NCBI GenBank assembly: GCA_905373345.1
Contig: CAJPSU010000016.1
Coordinates: 1 to 10,293, forward strand
Direction of reading: 5' to 3'
DNA from: Candidatus Saccharimonadota bacterium
GTDB taxonomy: Bacteria > Patescibacteriota > Saccharimonadia > Saccharimonadales > Saccharimonadaceae
DNA: 10,293 nt
A model generated the notes under the pieces. It saw nothing but the letters and a program-made list of their open reading frames with translations. It did no database searches and had not been told where the DNA came from. A program made the position numbers and the translations under genes. How positions within the stretch are numbered: the stretch's first letter is position 1; the number at the start of each line of letters is the position of its first letter. This document shows positions 1 to 6,339 of the stretch, piece after piece.

Positions 1-368
1 GCTTCCGACAAATAATACTCGCCCGGCGCCGGCGTCTTTATTCCGCCTGGCAACTTCAGCGCATGATCTCCTGCCGCATAGACTGACGTTACATCAAACT
101 CTTTGTCGTGCCATTTGTTGAGATTACCAGGCATATACAACGACGCCTTTAACGGCGACACACCAGGAATTGGTTTTTGATTATTCTGCTTAGCATTAAA
201 TACCGCAAAACGCCAGTCGACATGCTGCGCACGACCCATCAAGCCGTTCGTACCTGCCGTCAGTGCCAATAGAACAAAAAGACCAAGCGCGACTGCCGCC
301 GCCGTCAGGCTGAGACGCCCAATTGATTGGCGGCCAGATTTTTTGAACAACAGCCAACTGATACTCAT
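1..368 (-). CDS. ABC transporter permease, FtsX/MacB-like (N-terminal part, cut by window edge)
   Basis: The first 122 codons of a membrane protein that continues beyond position 1. Translation starts MSISWLLFKKSGRQSIGRL, then a hydrophobic stretch at about residues 18-42 (LTAAAVALGLFVLLALTAG) fits the first transmembrane helix. A soluble, presumably extracytoplasmic region follows (residues about 45-122), which is the layout of FtsX/MacB-type permeases with a long loop between helices 1 and 2. The start is chosen because its ATG (368-366) overlaps the ATPase stop in an ATGA quartet, which implies translational coupling. Together with the ATPase it would form an exporter or a mechanotransmission pump; the substrate cannot be told from this fragment. 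The family call rests on the neighbour and on topology, since the conserved C-terminal FtsX domain is outside the window. Confidence 0.8.
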   Translation of the reverse strand, partial: MSISWLLFKKSGRQSIGRLSLTAAAVALGLFVLLALTAGTNGLMGRAQHVDWRFAVFNAKQNNQKPIPGVSPLKASLYMPGNLNKWHDKEFDVTSVYAAGDHALKLPGGIKTPAPGEYYLSE

Positions 369-1039
369 TTTCGCCCTCCAGCAATTTGCCCGTCGCGAAC
401 AATAATCTCGCGATCGGCATAGGCGGCAATCGTCGGCTCATGCGTCACCATAATGACCGTCGTTCCATTGTCTTTCGCGGTTTTGATAAACAACTCCATC
501 ACCTTCTCGGAATTGAGCGAATCAAGCGAACCGGTTGGCTCGTCCGCAAACAGCACCTTTGGCTCAATCACCATCGCCCGCGCAATCGCCGCCCGTTGCG
601 CTTGCCCGCCCGACAATTCACCCGGCAAGCTCTCCTCTTTACCGTTCAATCCAACCTTGTCAATCCACGTATTAGCACGCTGATACGCCTCTTTACGGTC
701 AACGCCGTTCAGCAACAGCGGCAACGCCACGTTATCATGAACTGTCAGTTCCGGCACAAGCTGTCCGAACTGAAATACAAACCCAAAGCACGTACGGCGC
801 AATTTAGAGCGCTTATCGTCACTTAGTTTATCAATGCGTTTTCTATCAAGCATAATTTCACCGCTATCCACACTGATAATTGCCGCCAAGCTATGAAGTA
901 ACGTCGACTTGCCAGAGCCGCTTGGACCCATAATTGCCAGCACTTCGCCCGGAAGCACATCAAGGGATACGCCGCGCAATGCGTGGGTCTGCCCATATGA
1001 TTTTTTAATACGTTTAGCACTAATTATTGGTTGATTCAT
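365..1039 (-). CDS. ABC exporter ATP-binding protein (LolD/MacB type)
   Basis: A 224-residue ATPase of the MacB/LolD/FtsE class, which energises FtsX-like permeases that extrude peptides, drugs or lipoproteins. Every nucleotide-binding motif is intact: Walker A GPSGSGKS at residues 38-45, Q-loop Gln90, signature LSGGQ at 142-146, Walker B VLFADE at 162-167, D-loop SLD at 171-173 and H-loop His200. The length is normal for a stand-alone subunit. A strong Shine-Dalgarno AGGAGG (1054-1049) lies 9 nt before the ATG. The start overlaps the end of the PadR gene by 20 nt and the stop overlaps the permease start by 4 nt, so the three genes form one coupled operon. With a PadR regulator upstream, export of a toxic compound or antimicrobial is the likeliest role; this is inferred. 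Confidence 0.93.
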   Translation of the reverse strand: MNQPIISAKRIKKSYGQTHALRGVSLDVLPGEVLAIMGPSGSGKSTLLHSLAAIISVDSGEIMLDRKRIDKLSDDKRSKLRRTCFGFVFQFGQLVPELTVHDNVALPLLLNGVDRKEAYQRANTWIDKVGLNGKEESLPGELSGGQAQRAAIARAMVIEPKVLFADEPTGSLDSLNSEKVMELFIKTAKDNGTTVIMVTHEPTIAAYADREIIVRDGQIAGGRK

Positions 1040-1562
1040 GTAATATTTCCTCCTTTAATTTCATTAAGCGCGAAATCGTCAACTCGATCCAGCGCAGGTC
1101 TGCTTCTAAATGATATAGCGCATAATCAATCAATAGCATGTCTGATAAACTACTGTCGCGGCGCCGGTTTGTCAGCTCGCGCATTCGCTGAACATGAGCT
1201 TTGCGCTGGTTGTCGAGGTATGGCGCAGCATCGCCGTCTTTCAAGATTGCTAATACTGTTTTGACATACATCGTCGCTTGCAACTGCGGAGATGGCGCTT
1301 CGGGCGATTCTAGCCAGGACTGCAAATCCCTTTTACCTTGCTCAGTAATAGCGTAGCGAACCCTGTCAGGACCGCCCGATTCGCTCGTGTCTGCAATTTC
1401 TTCTACCTTATTATCGCGCTTCAGCCGCGCGAGTGTCGAATAAACTTGACCTGCCAGAATTGGCTTATCCTTGCCAAAATACCCATCGTATCTCTTCTTT
1501 AACTCATACCCGTAATTTGCCCCTTCTGTCAAAAATCCGAGCAATACATATTGTGCATTCAT
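1020..1562 (-). CDS. PadR-family transcriptional regulator
   Basis: A 180-residue protein with the PadR winged-helix domain at about residues 3-85. Its opening MNAQYVLLGFLTEGANYGYEL, the recognition-helix region around GQVYSTLARLKRDNKV and the wing ending in RYAITEQGKRDLQSWL are typical. A helical C-terminal region (about 95-175) would provide the dimer arm. PadR proteins usually repress their own gene and a neighbouring detoxification or efflux gene until a ligand binds. That fits the exporter genes directly downstream, the first of which it overlaps by 20 nt. There is no Shine-Dalgarno before the ATG; instead a TATAGT -10 box lies 6 nt upstream, so the message is probably leaderless. The gene ends in TAG. 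The palindromic operator candidate at 1616-1632 supports autoregulation. Confidence 0.9.
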   Translation of the reverse strand: MNAQYVLLGFLTEGANYGYELKKRYDGYFGKDKPILAGQVYSTLARLKRDNKVEEIADTSESGGPDRVRYAITEQGKRDLQSWLESPEAPSPQLQATMYVKTVLAILKDGDAAPYLDNQRKAHVQRMRELTNRRRDSSLSDMLLIDYALYHLEADLRWIELTISRLMKLKEEILHESTNN

Positions 1563-1568
1563 AATTTA

Positions 1569-1597
1569 ACTATACACCCAGTTATTAGTTTATGCAA
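1569..1597 (-). promoter_or_regulatory. padR operon promoter (leaderless geometry)
   Basis: Read on the minus strand: TTGCAT (1597-1592), a 17-nt spacer, then TATAGT (1574-1569). Six nt separate the -10 box from the padR ATG at 1562, so transcription would start at or next to the A of the start codon. The absence of a Shine-Dalgarno agrees. A second, weaker -10-like TATAAA lies at 1608-1603 without a convincing -35. Not experimentally shown. Confidence 0.6.
1571..1587. promoter_or_regulatory. Second, degenerate operator copy over the padR -10 box
   Basis: The left arm TATACAC matches the upstream palindrome exactly, while the right arm GTTATTA keeps only 4 of 7 symmetric positions. Left arms of the two sites are 45 bp apart, a little over four helical turns. 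Binding here would block RNA polymerase directly. Confidence 0.4.
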
Positions 1598-1615
1598 GCT
1601 ATTTTATACAAAAAA

Positions 1616-1632
1616 TATACACCGAGTGTATA
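1616..1632. promoter_or_regulatory. Candidate PadR operator, perfect 7+7 palindrome
   Basis: TATACACCGAGTGTATA has perfect 7-bp arms around a 3-nt centre. It lies about 55-70 bp upstream of the predicted padR start. The left half recurs at 1571-1582 (TATACACCCAGT, 11 of 12 bases identical to 1616-1627), where it covers the predicted -10 box. A dimeric winged-helix repressor such as the adjacent PadR protein is the natural ligand, but binding is inferred only from position and symmetry. Confidence 0.6.
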
Positions 1633-1673
1633 AATATAGAATATATGCTTTCATCAATGAAATATATGAAAAT

Positions 1674-1700
1674 AAAAAACTACTGTTACGGAACAGCAGT
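1674..1700 (-). terminator. Rho-independent terminator of tRNA-Gly(CCC)
   Basis: On the minus strand a 9-bp stem with a 4-nt loop (ACTGCTGTT, CCGT, AACAGTAGT) runs directly into six Ts (1679-1674). One stem position is G-U when read on the minus strand but A-C on the plus strand, and the U-tract abuts the stem only on the minus side, so the orientation is clear. It separates the tRNA transcript from the padR operon. Confidence 0.75.
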
Positions 1701-1746
1701 ACGCTACGTTTTTTTACTTAGACTACAGCTACTATCAATGGTCTGG

Positions 1747-1818
1747 TGCGGGTAGAGGGAGTCGAACCCTCGTCTCATGCTTGGGAAGCATACATAATAG
1801 CCGTTATACGATACCCGC
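1747..1818 (-). tRNA. tRNA-Gly(CCC)
   Basis: A 72-nt cloverleaf on the minus strand, with CCA encoded next to it at 1746-1744. The acceptor stem is GCGGGTA/TACCCGC with discriminator A73. The anticodon stem TATGC/GCATG closes the loop TTCCCAA, giving anticodon CCC, which reads GGG. The T-arm is canonical (GAGGG, TTCGACT, CCCTC) and the D-loop keeps G18-G19. The D-stem is weak, with a G-U at 10-25 and a T-T mismatch at 13-22. Confidence 0.95.
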
Positions 1819-1832
1819 AAATACCTTTCATT

Positions 1833-1861
1833 ATTATACTACATAGCGCAGAGGTATTGAA
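1833..1861 (-). promoter_or_regulatory. Promoter of tRNA-Gly(CCC)
   Basis: A consensus TATAAT on the minus strand (1838-1833) lies 14 nt before the tRNA 5' end. The -35 is weak: TTCAAT at 17-nt spacing (1861-1856). It overlaps the -35 of the divergent tRNA promoter, inside the inverted repeat ATTGA-AA-TCAAT (1856-1867). Confidence 0.6.
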
Positions 1862-1885
1862 ATCAATCGGCAAGTTCGCTATAAT
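1857..1885 (+). promoter_or_regulatory. Promoter of tRNA-Gly(GCC)
   Basis: TTGAAA (1857-1862), a 17-nt spacer and TATAAT (1880-1885) make a near-consensus housekeeping promoter. The expected start near 1892 gives a short 5' leader of about 12 nt before the tRNA at 1904. Confidence 0.8.
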
Positions 1886-1903
1886 GATATGTAGAAATCC
1901 TAT

Positions 1904-1976
1904 GCGGGTTTAGCTCAGTTGTTAGAGCGCTTCCTTGCCATGGAAGAGGCCAGGAGTTAGAGTCTCCTAACCCGCA
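1904..1976 (+). tRNA. tRNA-Gly(GCC) with altered 19-56 tertiary pair
   Basis: A 73-nt cloverleaf with encoded CCA at 1977-1979. Arms: acceptor GCGGGTT/AACCCGC with A73, D-stem GCTC/GAGC, anticodon stem CTTCC/GGAAG around TTGCCAT (anticodon GCC, reading GGC and GGU), variable region AGGCC, T-stem AGGAG/CTCCT. The D-loop is AGTTGTTA, so position 19 is U instead of the near-universal G. The T-loop is TTAGAGT, so position 56 is A instead of C. These two positions normally form the G19-C56 pair at the elbow, and the two changes together restore a Watson-Crick U19-A56. Everything else looks functional, so this should be a working elongator tRNA. Confidence 0.95.
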
Positions 1977-1992
1977 CCACATAATGTAGATG

Positions 1993-2020
1993 ACTAGCTT
2001 TTTATAGGAGCTAGTTTTTT
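1993..2020 (+). terminator. Rho-independent terminator of tRNA-Gly(GCC)
   Basis: A 7-bp stem ACTAGCT/AGCTAGT with a 9-nt loop is followed immediately by TTTTTT (2015-2020). It starts 13 nt after the encoded CCA of the plus-strand tRNA. Confidence 0.8.
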
Positions 2021-2156
2021 GTTAAATAGATATGTATAAGAGTATGCTATGTTATTAAACATTTCTCATTCAAAATCATGAACAAAATACTATCTTATAC
2101 AGTAAGATAATATTGCCATTACACAACACCACAAACACCGTCAAGATCTCGCCACC
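2021..2156. other. AT-rich intergenic stretch, no gene seen
   Basis: Between the tRNA terminator and the end of the Bat-type cluster. I see no convincing coding frame or RNA gene. Its only structure is the hairpin at 2091-2109 listed separately. Confidence 0.6.
2081..2109 (-). terminator. Possible weak terminator of the Bat-type cluster
   Basis: TATCTTA/TAAGATA form a perfect 7-bp, AT-rich stem with a 5-nt loop (2091-2109), about 48 nt past the last stop codon of the minus-strand cluster. On that strand a T-rich but interrupted run (GTATTTTGTT) follows. The low GC of the stem makes it a poor classical terminator. Confidence 0.35.
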
Positions 2157-2963
2157 TCACCATCGTTTTGATGGTCGCTGAGTGTCCGTTTTATCGTGCC
2201 AGAACCTATCCATCTCCTCTCTATCGCTCTTGTATTTTTGCGCTTTTTTAGTTTTCTCTTCCAATTCATCTATTTTTCTTTGCATATTCTCTAGCTCTTT
2301 TTTCGTTGCCTCAGAGCTGTTGCTCTTATGGCTATCTGTTTCGTCTCCATTTTTCTTTCTTTTTACATCATTTGATTTCTCCTGAATCCGCTGATAAATT
2401 GCATAAAAATCGCGTTGATTCTTAGAATAGTCTTCGTGTTTTACTTGCTTATCCGAGTACAAGAGCCTATTCAACTGCACATTGCAACTCTCTTGCCCGT
2501 CGTATAAAACCGCTTTTACGTCATCGTATTTTTCCGTCGCAGCATCATAGTGCTTAAGAGCCACTTCCCTGTCACCCTGAGCCTCAATGCTCAATGCAAG
2601 ATTAATCCTCACGCTGCATTCCTGTGTCTTCGGCACGATTTCTAGTGATTTCCGAAAATAATTTTCAGCCTGATTGTATTTTTTTCTCTTAAAGTATACA
2701 TTTCCCTGATTGAAATACACCTTATATTTCTCTAATACATCGACGAATGCGGAATGATCGAGAAAAGAGACAGTCGTCTCGTAAGACGAAGTAATATACG
2801 AGCGGTAGGCGATTGACTTAAGGGCGGATATATAGACAAGATAAAGAGCAGTTATCATAATAGCGACACAAACTGGCGCCGACCAACACAGCAGTTTCCT
2901 CCGCTTTCTTTTTCGAATCTTCTCAAAATCTAACTTCGCTAGGTCAAATGGTCGATTCTTCAT
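2157..2963 (-). CDS. Membrane-anchored TPR protein (BatC-like)
   Basis: About 268 residues. A basic N-terminus (RKRKRRK) is followed by one transmembrane helix at about residues 25-47. Then come tetratricopeptide-like helices at about 81-115 (FNQGNVYFKRKKYNQAENYFRKSLEI reads as a TPR; the second is at about 117-150). The C-terminal tail is charged and Lys/Glu-rich, with a probable short coiled coil near 218-245. In Bat operons the TPR protein follows the two VWA proteins and is thought to be a scaffold for them. It is the last gene of the cluster and overlaps the preceding VWA gene by 20 nt. Two adjacent ATGs exist (2966 and 2963). The sequence GAGAGG (2975-2970) is 3 nt from the first and 6 nt from the second, so the second is preferred; the difference is one residue. 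Confidence 0.85.
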   Translation of the reverse strand: MKNRPFDLAKLDFEKIRKRKRRKLLCWSAPVCVAIMITALYLVYISALKSIAYRSYITSSYETTVSFLDHSAFVDVLEKYKVYFNQGNVYFKRKKYNQAENYFRKSLEIVPKTQECSVRINLALSIEAQGDREVALKHYDAATEKYDDVKAVLYDGQESCNVQLNRLLYSDKQVKHEDYSKNQRDFYAIYQRIQEKSNDVKRKKNGDETDSHKSNSSEATKKELENMQRKIDELEEKTKKAQKYKSDREEMDRFWHDKTDTQRPSKRW

Positions 2964-3960
2964 CATTTACCTCTCGAAGCTTTTTAACATTCACGTCTGA
3001 TGTATAAAATACCCAACCATCAATAGCACTCAAGATAATCATGAACGGCGCAATAAGCCATGTCAGGTTGTCGTAATAATCAGAATCCGTACTCCGTTCA
3101 ATTACCTTCGTTATTTCAATTTTTTTTATTATATCACTTATTTCATCCGGCTTTGTGCGATGAAAATACTGCAATCCTGCCTGCTTTCCAATATTTCTCA
3201 GGTTAGTCTCATTAATTTTTGAAATTGCATCAGGCAGCGGGAAGGAGTCTTTTGCCGTATTGTCGGGTATAAATTCTCTTATTTGGAGTTTTGTACCCCA
3301 ATACTTATCATGCATTTTACCACCGCTCTCTGTGCCGTATCCTAATATGGCGCCTCCGCTGATAAATGGTTTAAGCCGTTCAAATGATTCAACCGGCTTG
3401 TCTGCCGTCTGCTCGCCATCACCAAAATAGAAAACAATCCTTCCTCTATGCGGCTTTTTCTCATAGTCTCGCCGCAGCATTTGCTCTGTCAACTGCACTG
3501 GAGCACTAATGGCACTTTCGGCTTGACGAATCGCTGTCGTATTTAATACCGTTTCTAGCGCGGATATATCAGATGTCTTCGGCAACGGAGCTGAAACGAT
3601 ACTGTCAAATAGTATCAAATTAAAGTCTGCACCAACTAACGAGCTGGCAATAGCCTTCACGTCATGGCGCATGCCTTCAAGACGCTCTTTGCCACCGTCA
3701 TAGTCAAGAGCTTTTGCACTGTACGATTGATCAAATAAAAAATATACATCTAGTAAAGAATTTCCTGTAGCATATGTTTTACCAAGCACAGATACACCAA
3801 GCGCACTTATAGCCGTCAATGCAACTAAGAAAAGCCTCCTCAGCCATGCCCATTTTCTACGATCATGGCGATAAGCTATTATCAAATATATAAGCAATCC
3901 AGCTATTGGCGTAAAGACTGCCGCAATAGTCCAAAGAGGCATAACTGGCTGCAGCGTCAT
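2944..3960 (-). CDS. VWA-domain membrane protein 2 (BatB-like), MIDAS intact
   Basis: 338 residues. Two N-terminal transmembrane helices (about 8-30 and 41-60) precede a von Willebrand factor A domain (about 70-285), and a C-terminal helix (about 299-319) re-enters the membrane. The metal-ion-dependent adhesion site looks intact: DQSYS at 77-81 matches DxSxS, and the FGDGE stretch supplies Asp181. The Thr ligand is less clear. BatA/BatB-type proteins bind divalent metal through this site and work with a MoxR ATPase. An ATG 15 nt upstream (3975) would add five residues. I prefer 3960 because it overlaps the previous stop in an ATGA quartet and has GGAGG (3973-3969) 8 nt upstream. It shares the VWA fold with the preceding gene but not its degenerate metal site. 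Confidence 0.87.
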   Translation of the reverse strand: MTLQPVMPLWTIAAVFTPIAGLLIYLIIAYRHDRRKWAWLRRLFLVALTAISALGVSVLGKTYATGNSLLDVYFLFDQSYSAKALDYDGGKERLEGMRHDVKAIASSLVGADFNLILFDSIVSAPLPKTSDISALETVLNTTAIRQAESAISAPVQLTEQMLRRDYEKKPHRGRIVFYFGDGEQTADKPVESFERLKPFISGGAILGYGTESGGKMHDKYWGTKLQIREFIPDNTAKDSFPLPDAISKINETNLRNIGKQAGLQYFHRTKPDEISDIIKKIEITKVIERSTDSDYYDNLTWLIAPFMIILSAIDGWVFYTSDVNVKKLREVNDEESTI

Positions 3961-5000
3961 AGCCCCATCCTCCATGCAAATATAATAAGCACCACCAAAA
4001 GCGCCATAAACATATATATAAAAATTTGCGGCTGATCTATGCGCAGCAGCCGCGGCGACCCCTTAAACCGTGTTGCTTCTTGCGCGGCTATTTTATTTGC
4101 GATACCTCTTATAGCCAAGATATCGCTGCCCTCGTTTACTGCATAGTAATCACCGTTCGTCGCAAGCATCGCTGATTTAAACACGTCAGAATCTGTATCA
4201 TTATGATCATATAGATTCATACCATATATACGAATATTCTTGTCTTTTGCTATAGCCGCCGCCTCAGGGAGAGTAACAATCTGGTTCTGATCAATATAAC
4301 GAGCGCGGCTTTCTGCGCTAAAAACAACCGACCGAAGGCGCTTGGAATCCGCCCTGTCAAACCGATTAACGCAACTCGCTAAACCATCACCAGTAGCAAC
4401 ATGAGCTGTATCCCCTTGCTCCGTTCCTCTTACCAAATCTCTAAACTCAAACGCGGTCTTGTCTGTTGACCATTCCCTCTTTATTAGTGATTCATAATAT
4501 TTCTCAGCTTTTTTAGAAAATTGAGAAAGTTGTTCAACGATAAATTCACGATTATCCGTCAATGGAAAGATAGTTACCGGAGATGCATCAAACGCCACCA
4601 AACCAAGCCTCTCATCCTTAAACTGTTTTGCTAACTCTACGTACGTTTTTGTTATTCTTGCATCCATATTAATAGCTAAAAGCGAATGAACATCCAAACA
4701 TAATACAATATCTCGACCAGTGACATCAGGCTGCACAACGGAAACCGCCGCAGGCCTACCGGATATTATAACCAAGAGAAACAGCGAAAGAATACAGGCA
4801 ACAAGAACTGCTCTCGTGAGAAAAGCGTACCTCTTCAAAAATAGCTTATACTCAGGCAGAGCTAGCAGCCTAAAACTATTTGCAAGCGGCAGCCTTTCTC
4901 GTGTATGATCGCGACGCGCCTGGGAAGCACGCGCCAAAAACAACGTTACCGCCACAAGAATTGCCATAAGCGGCATCATCCACCATGCAATCAGTTCCAC
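3957..5000 (-). CDS. VWA-domain membrane protein 1 (BatA-like), degenerate MIDAS
   Basis: 347 residues from a GTG start, with GAGAGG (5016-5011) 10 nt upstream. Topology is BatA-like: transmembrane helices at about 3-24 and 62-80, a VWA domain at about 95-300 and a C-terminal helix at about 325-345. The fold is recognisable from DIVLCLDV, ERLGLVAFDASPVTIFPLT and KNIRIYGMNLYD. The metal site is largely gone: DxSxS reads DVHSL at 103-107, so both serines are replaced, and the usual TDG strand end reads SAE. The protein therefore probably does not coordinate metal in the usual way and may act as a partner or adaptor. It overlaps the upstream gene by 10 nt and the downstream VWA gene by 4 nt, so translation is likely coupled. 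Confidence 0.87.
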   Translation of the reverse strand: MELIAWWMMPLMAILVAVTLFLARASQARRDHTRERLPLANSFRLLALPEYKLFLKRYAFLTRAVLVACILSLFLLVIISGRPAAVSVVQPDVTGRDIVLCLDVHSLLAINMDARITKTYVELAKQFKDERLGLVAFDASPVTIFPLTDNREFIVEQLSQFSKKAEKYYESLIKREWSTDKTAFEFRDLVRGTEQGDTAHVATGDGLASCVNRFDRADSKRLRSVVFSAESRARYIDQNQIVTLPEAAAIAKDKNIRIYGMNLYDHNDTDSDVFKSAMLATNGDYYAVNEGSDILAIRGIANKIAAQEATRFKGSPRLLRIDQPQIFIYMFMALLVVLIIFAWRMGL

Positions 5001-5470
5001 TTTTGAATAACCTCTCTCGCAAGTGCCATTGACGTCGCGACATCGCTTTCTTGAAATTTAGCAAATTCCGCAGGATAATATAACCTCACAGCTTTTGTCA
5101 AGTTCTCATACCGACTTTTCTCAAGATCAGCAAGAGTTAAGGTATCAACTCTATGTCCGTTGACTTCATACGCAAAGAACCTCACTAGATAGCTCAACTT
5201 CTGATGAACTGCTTTATTTGACAACTTCTTATCAGAATACTTTTCTTCCAATTCAGAAAGCATAGACAAATACTTTTCCTGTAGGCGGGTGATATCGGGT
5301 GGGGCATAAGGCTTCGGTTTAAGAGTCGCCAGCGTCCGCTGCGGTTTTTTTCTGGTTACAAAAAAAACAAATCCATACCATGTACATAGCCCAACAACCA
5401 ACAATACACCAACTAGCATGGCAGTTATATCAAACTCCATCCACTCTCTTAGTTCAGCGTATTCTGGCAT
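4991..5470 (-). CDS. Small single-span membrane protein of the MoxR/VWA cluster (DUF4381-like by position)
   Basis: 159 residues: a short N-terminus, one transmembrane helix (about 14-38, ITAMLVGVLLVVGLCTWYGF) and a basic, mostly helical cytoplasmic region (about 40-159). In many MoxR-DUF58-VWA-VWA-TPR operons a protein of this size and topology (DUF4381) occupies exactly this slot between DUF58 and the first VWA gene. The assignment is by position and topology; I see no diagnostic motif. Translation starts at an ATG with a strong GGAGAGGAG sequence (5484-5476) 5 nt upstream. The gene overlaps the DUF58 gene by 17 nt and the next gene by 10 nt. It may tether the VWA proteins or recruit MoxR to the membrane, which is speculative. 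Confidence 0.8.
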   Translation of the reverse strand: MPEYAELREWMEFDITAMLVGVLLVVGLCTWYGFVFFVTRKKPQRTLATLKPKPYAPPDITRLQEKYLSMLSELEEKYSDKKLSNKAVHQKLSYLVRFFAYEVNGHRVDTLTLADLEKSRYENLTKAVRLYYPAEFAKFQESDVATSMALAREVIQKWN

Positions 5471-6335
5471 AGCGACTCCTCTCCAGTAGCCGATAAAGAT
5501 TGTGCATGACTTCGCTTTCGCCAGTTATCCGCTGCTCAACGACACCCATCCTATTAAAAAATTTCATACGGTTATCAATAGTGACTTTGTTTGCTTCTTC
5601 AAAAGACGCCCTAATAGCTTTCGCCAACCTAGGCACTCTCAACAACGGAAGATCATTGTCTATATCAAAAAAATCTATATGTGATTTGAGTCCAGAAGCA
5701 TCGCCAATCGTAACCCATAATATCTCATGCTGTGCTCGTAGGTTACGAATTCTCCTTTGACACTCCTCATCAATATGGCTATCGTCACTAATAACAACAG
5801 TAATCATTTTCCTGCGCAAATTTCGCGCAGCATAATCTAGCTGATTAGCAATTTTTCCTCGCGGAGAATCTAAGCGTGTTGCTTTTTGAATATGTTGCAG
5901 AATTTGCTCAATATGCGAACTTTCGCCTTTAAAATGAAATAAGCTATTCGATTCCGTATCCCCAGACAACATACCAACTAAGTCACCATGGTTTATAGCA
6001 ATGGAGCTAATAGCTCCAGCAACCATTATAGACACATCGCGCTTAATATCTCCTGATTCGCTCACTGCTGCCATATTTTTACCAGTGTCAACAATCAATA
6101 GAATATTGTGCTTTCGAATAGCAATATACCGACGGATGAGAGTATTGCCGCTACGCGCCGTTGCTTTCCAGTCAATATCTTTAGTGTCATCGCCAATGAC
6201 GTATTCTCGCAAGTCATCAAAATCCATACTACGCCCCTTGAATACCGACCCATATTCTCCACTAAGCAGCTCTCGCGTTTTTTCATGCGAGTAAATCATC
6301 ATTTTAGATTTGACTTGAGATAAAAGACTACTCAT
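5454..6335 (-). CDS. DUF58 protein with a VWA-like fold
   Basis: 293 residues, soluble, of the DUF58 family that is almost always encoded next to MoxR ATPases. The family signature is clear at residues 26-64: GEYGSVFKGRSMDFDDLREY followed by GDDTKDIDWKATARSG. A VWA-like Rossmann fold follows (ILLIVDTGKNM at 78-88, then MITVVISDD). The MIDAS position reads DTGKN (83-87), so the serines of DxSxS are absent. Many DUF58 proteins carry an N-terminal membrane segment; none is visible here and the length matches the short form. It starts 4 nt after the MoxR stop without a visible Shine-Dalgarno, so reinitiation by the same ribosomes is likely. Confidence 0.92.
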   Translation of the reverse strand: MSSLLSQVKSKMMIYSHEKTRELLSGEYGSVFKGRSMDFDDLREYVIGDDTKDIDWKATARSGNTLIRRYIAIRKHNILLIVDTGKNMAAVSESGDIKRDVSIMVAGAISSIAINHGDLVGMLSGDTESNSLFHFKGESSHIEQILQHIQKATRLDSPRGKIANQLDYAARNLRRKMITVVISDDSHIDEECQRRIRNLRAQHEILWVTIGDASGLKSHIDFFDIDNDLPLLRVPRLAKAIRASFEEANKVTIDNRMKFFNRMGVVEQRITGESEVMHNLYRLLERSRYARIR

Positions 6336-6339
6336 AAAG

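Noticed and set aside
196..441. 81-residue minus-strand frame across the permease/ATPase junction
   Set aside because: It lies in another frame over the permease start, crosses the end of the ATPase gene and has no family features; the open permease frame 1-368 explains the region.
386..826. 146-residue plus-strand frame opposite the ABC ATPase
   Set aside because: Antisense to intact Walker and signature motifs, Arg/His-rich composition, no ribosome binding site.
1701..1720. T-run on the plus strand after the 1679-1700 hairpin as a plus-strand terminator
   Set aside because: The run is separated from the stem by several bases, the stem has an A-C mismatch in that orientation, and no plus-strand transcript enters from the left.
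1641..1746. Small gene or riboswitch between padR and tRNA-Gly(CCC)
   Set aside because: No open frame with a ribosome binding site; the structure present is explained by the terminator and operator-like repeats.
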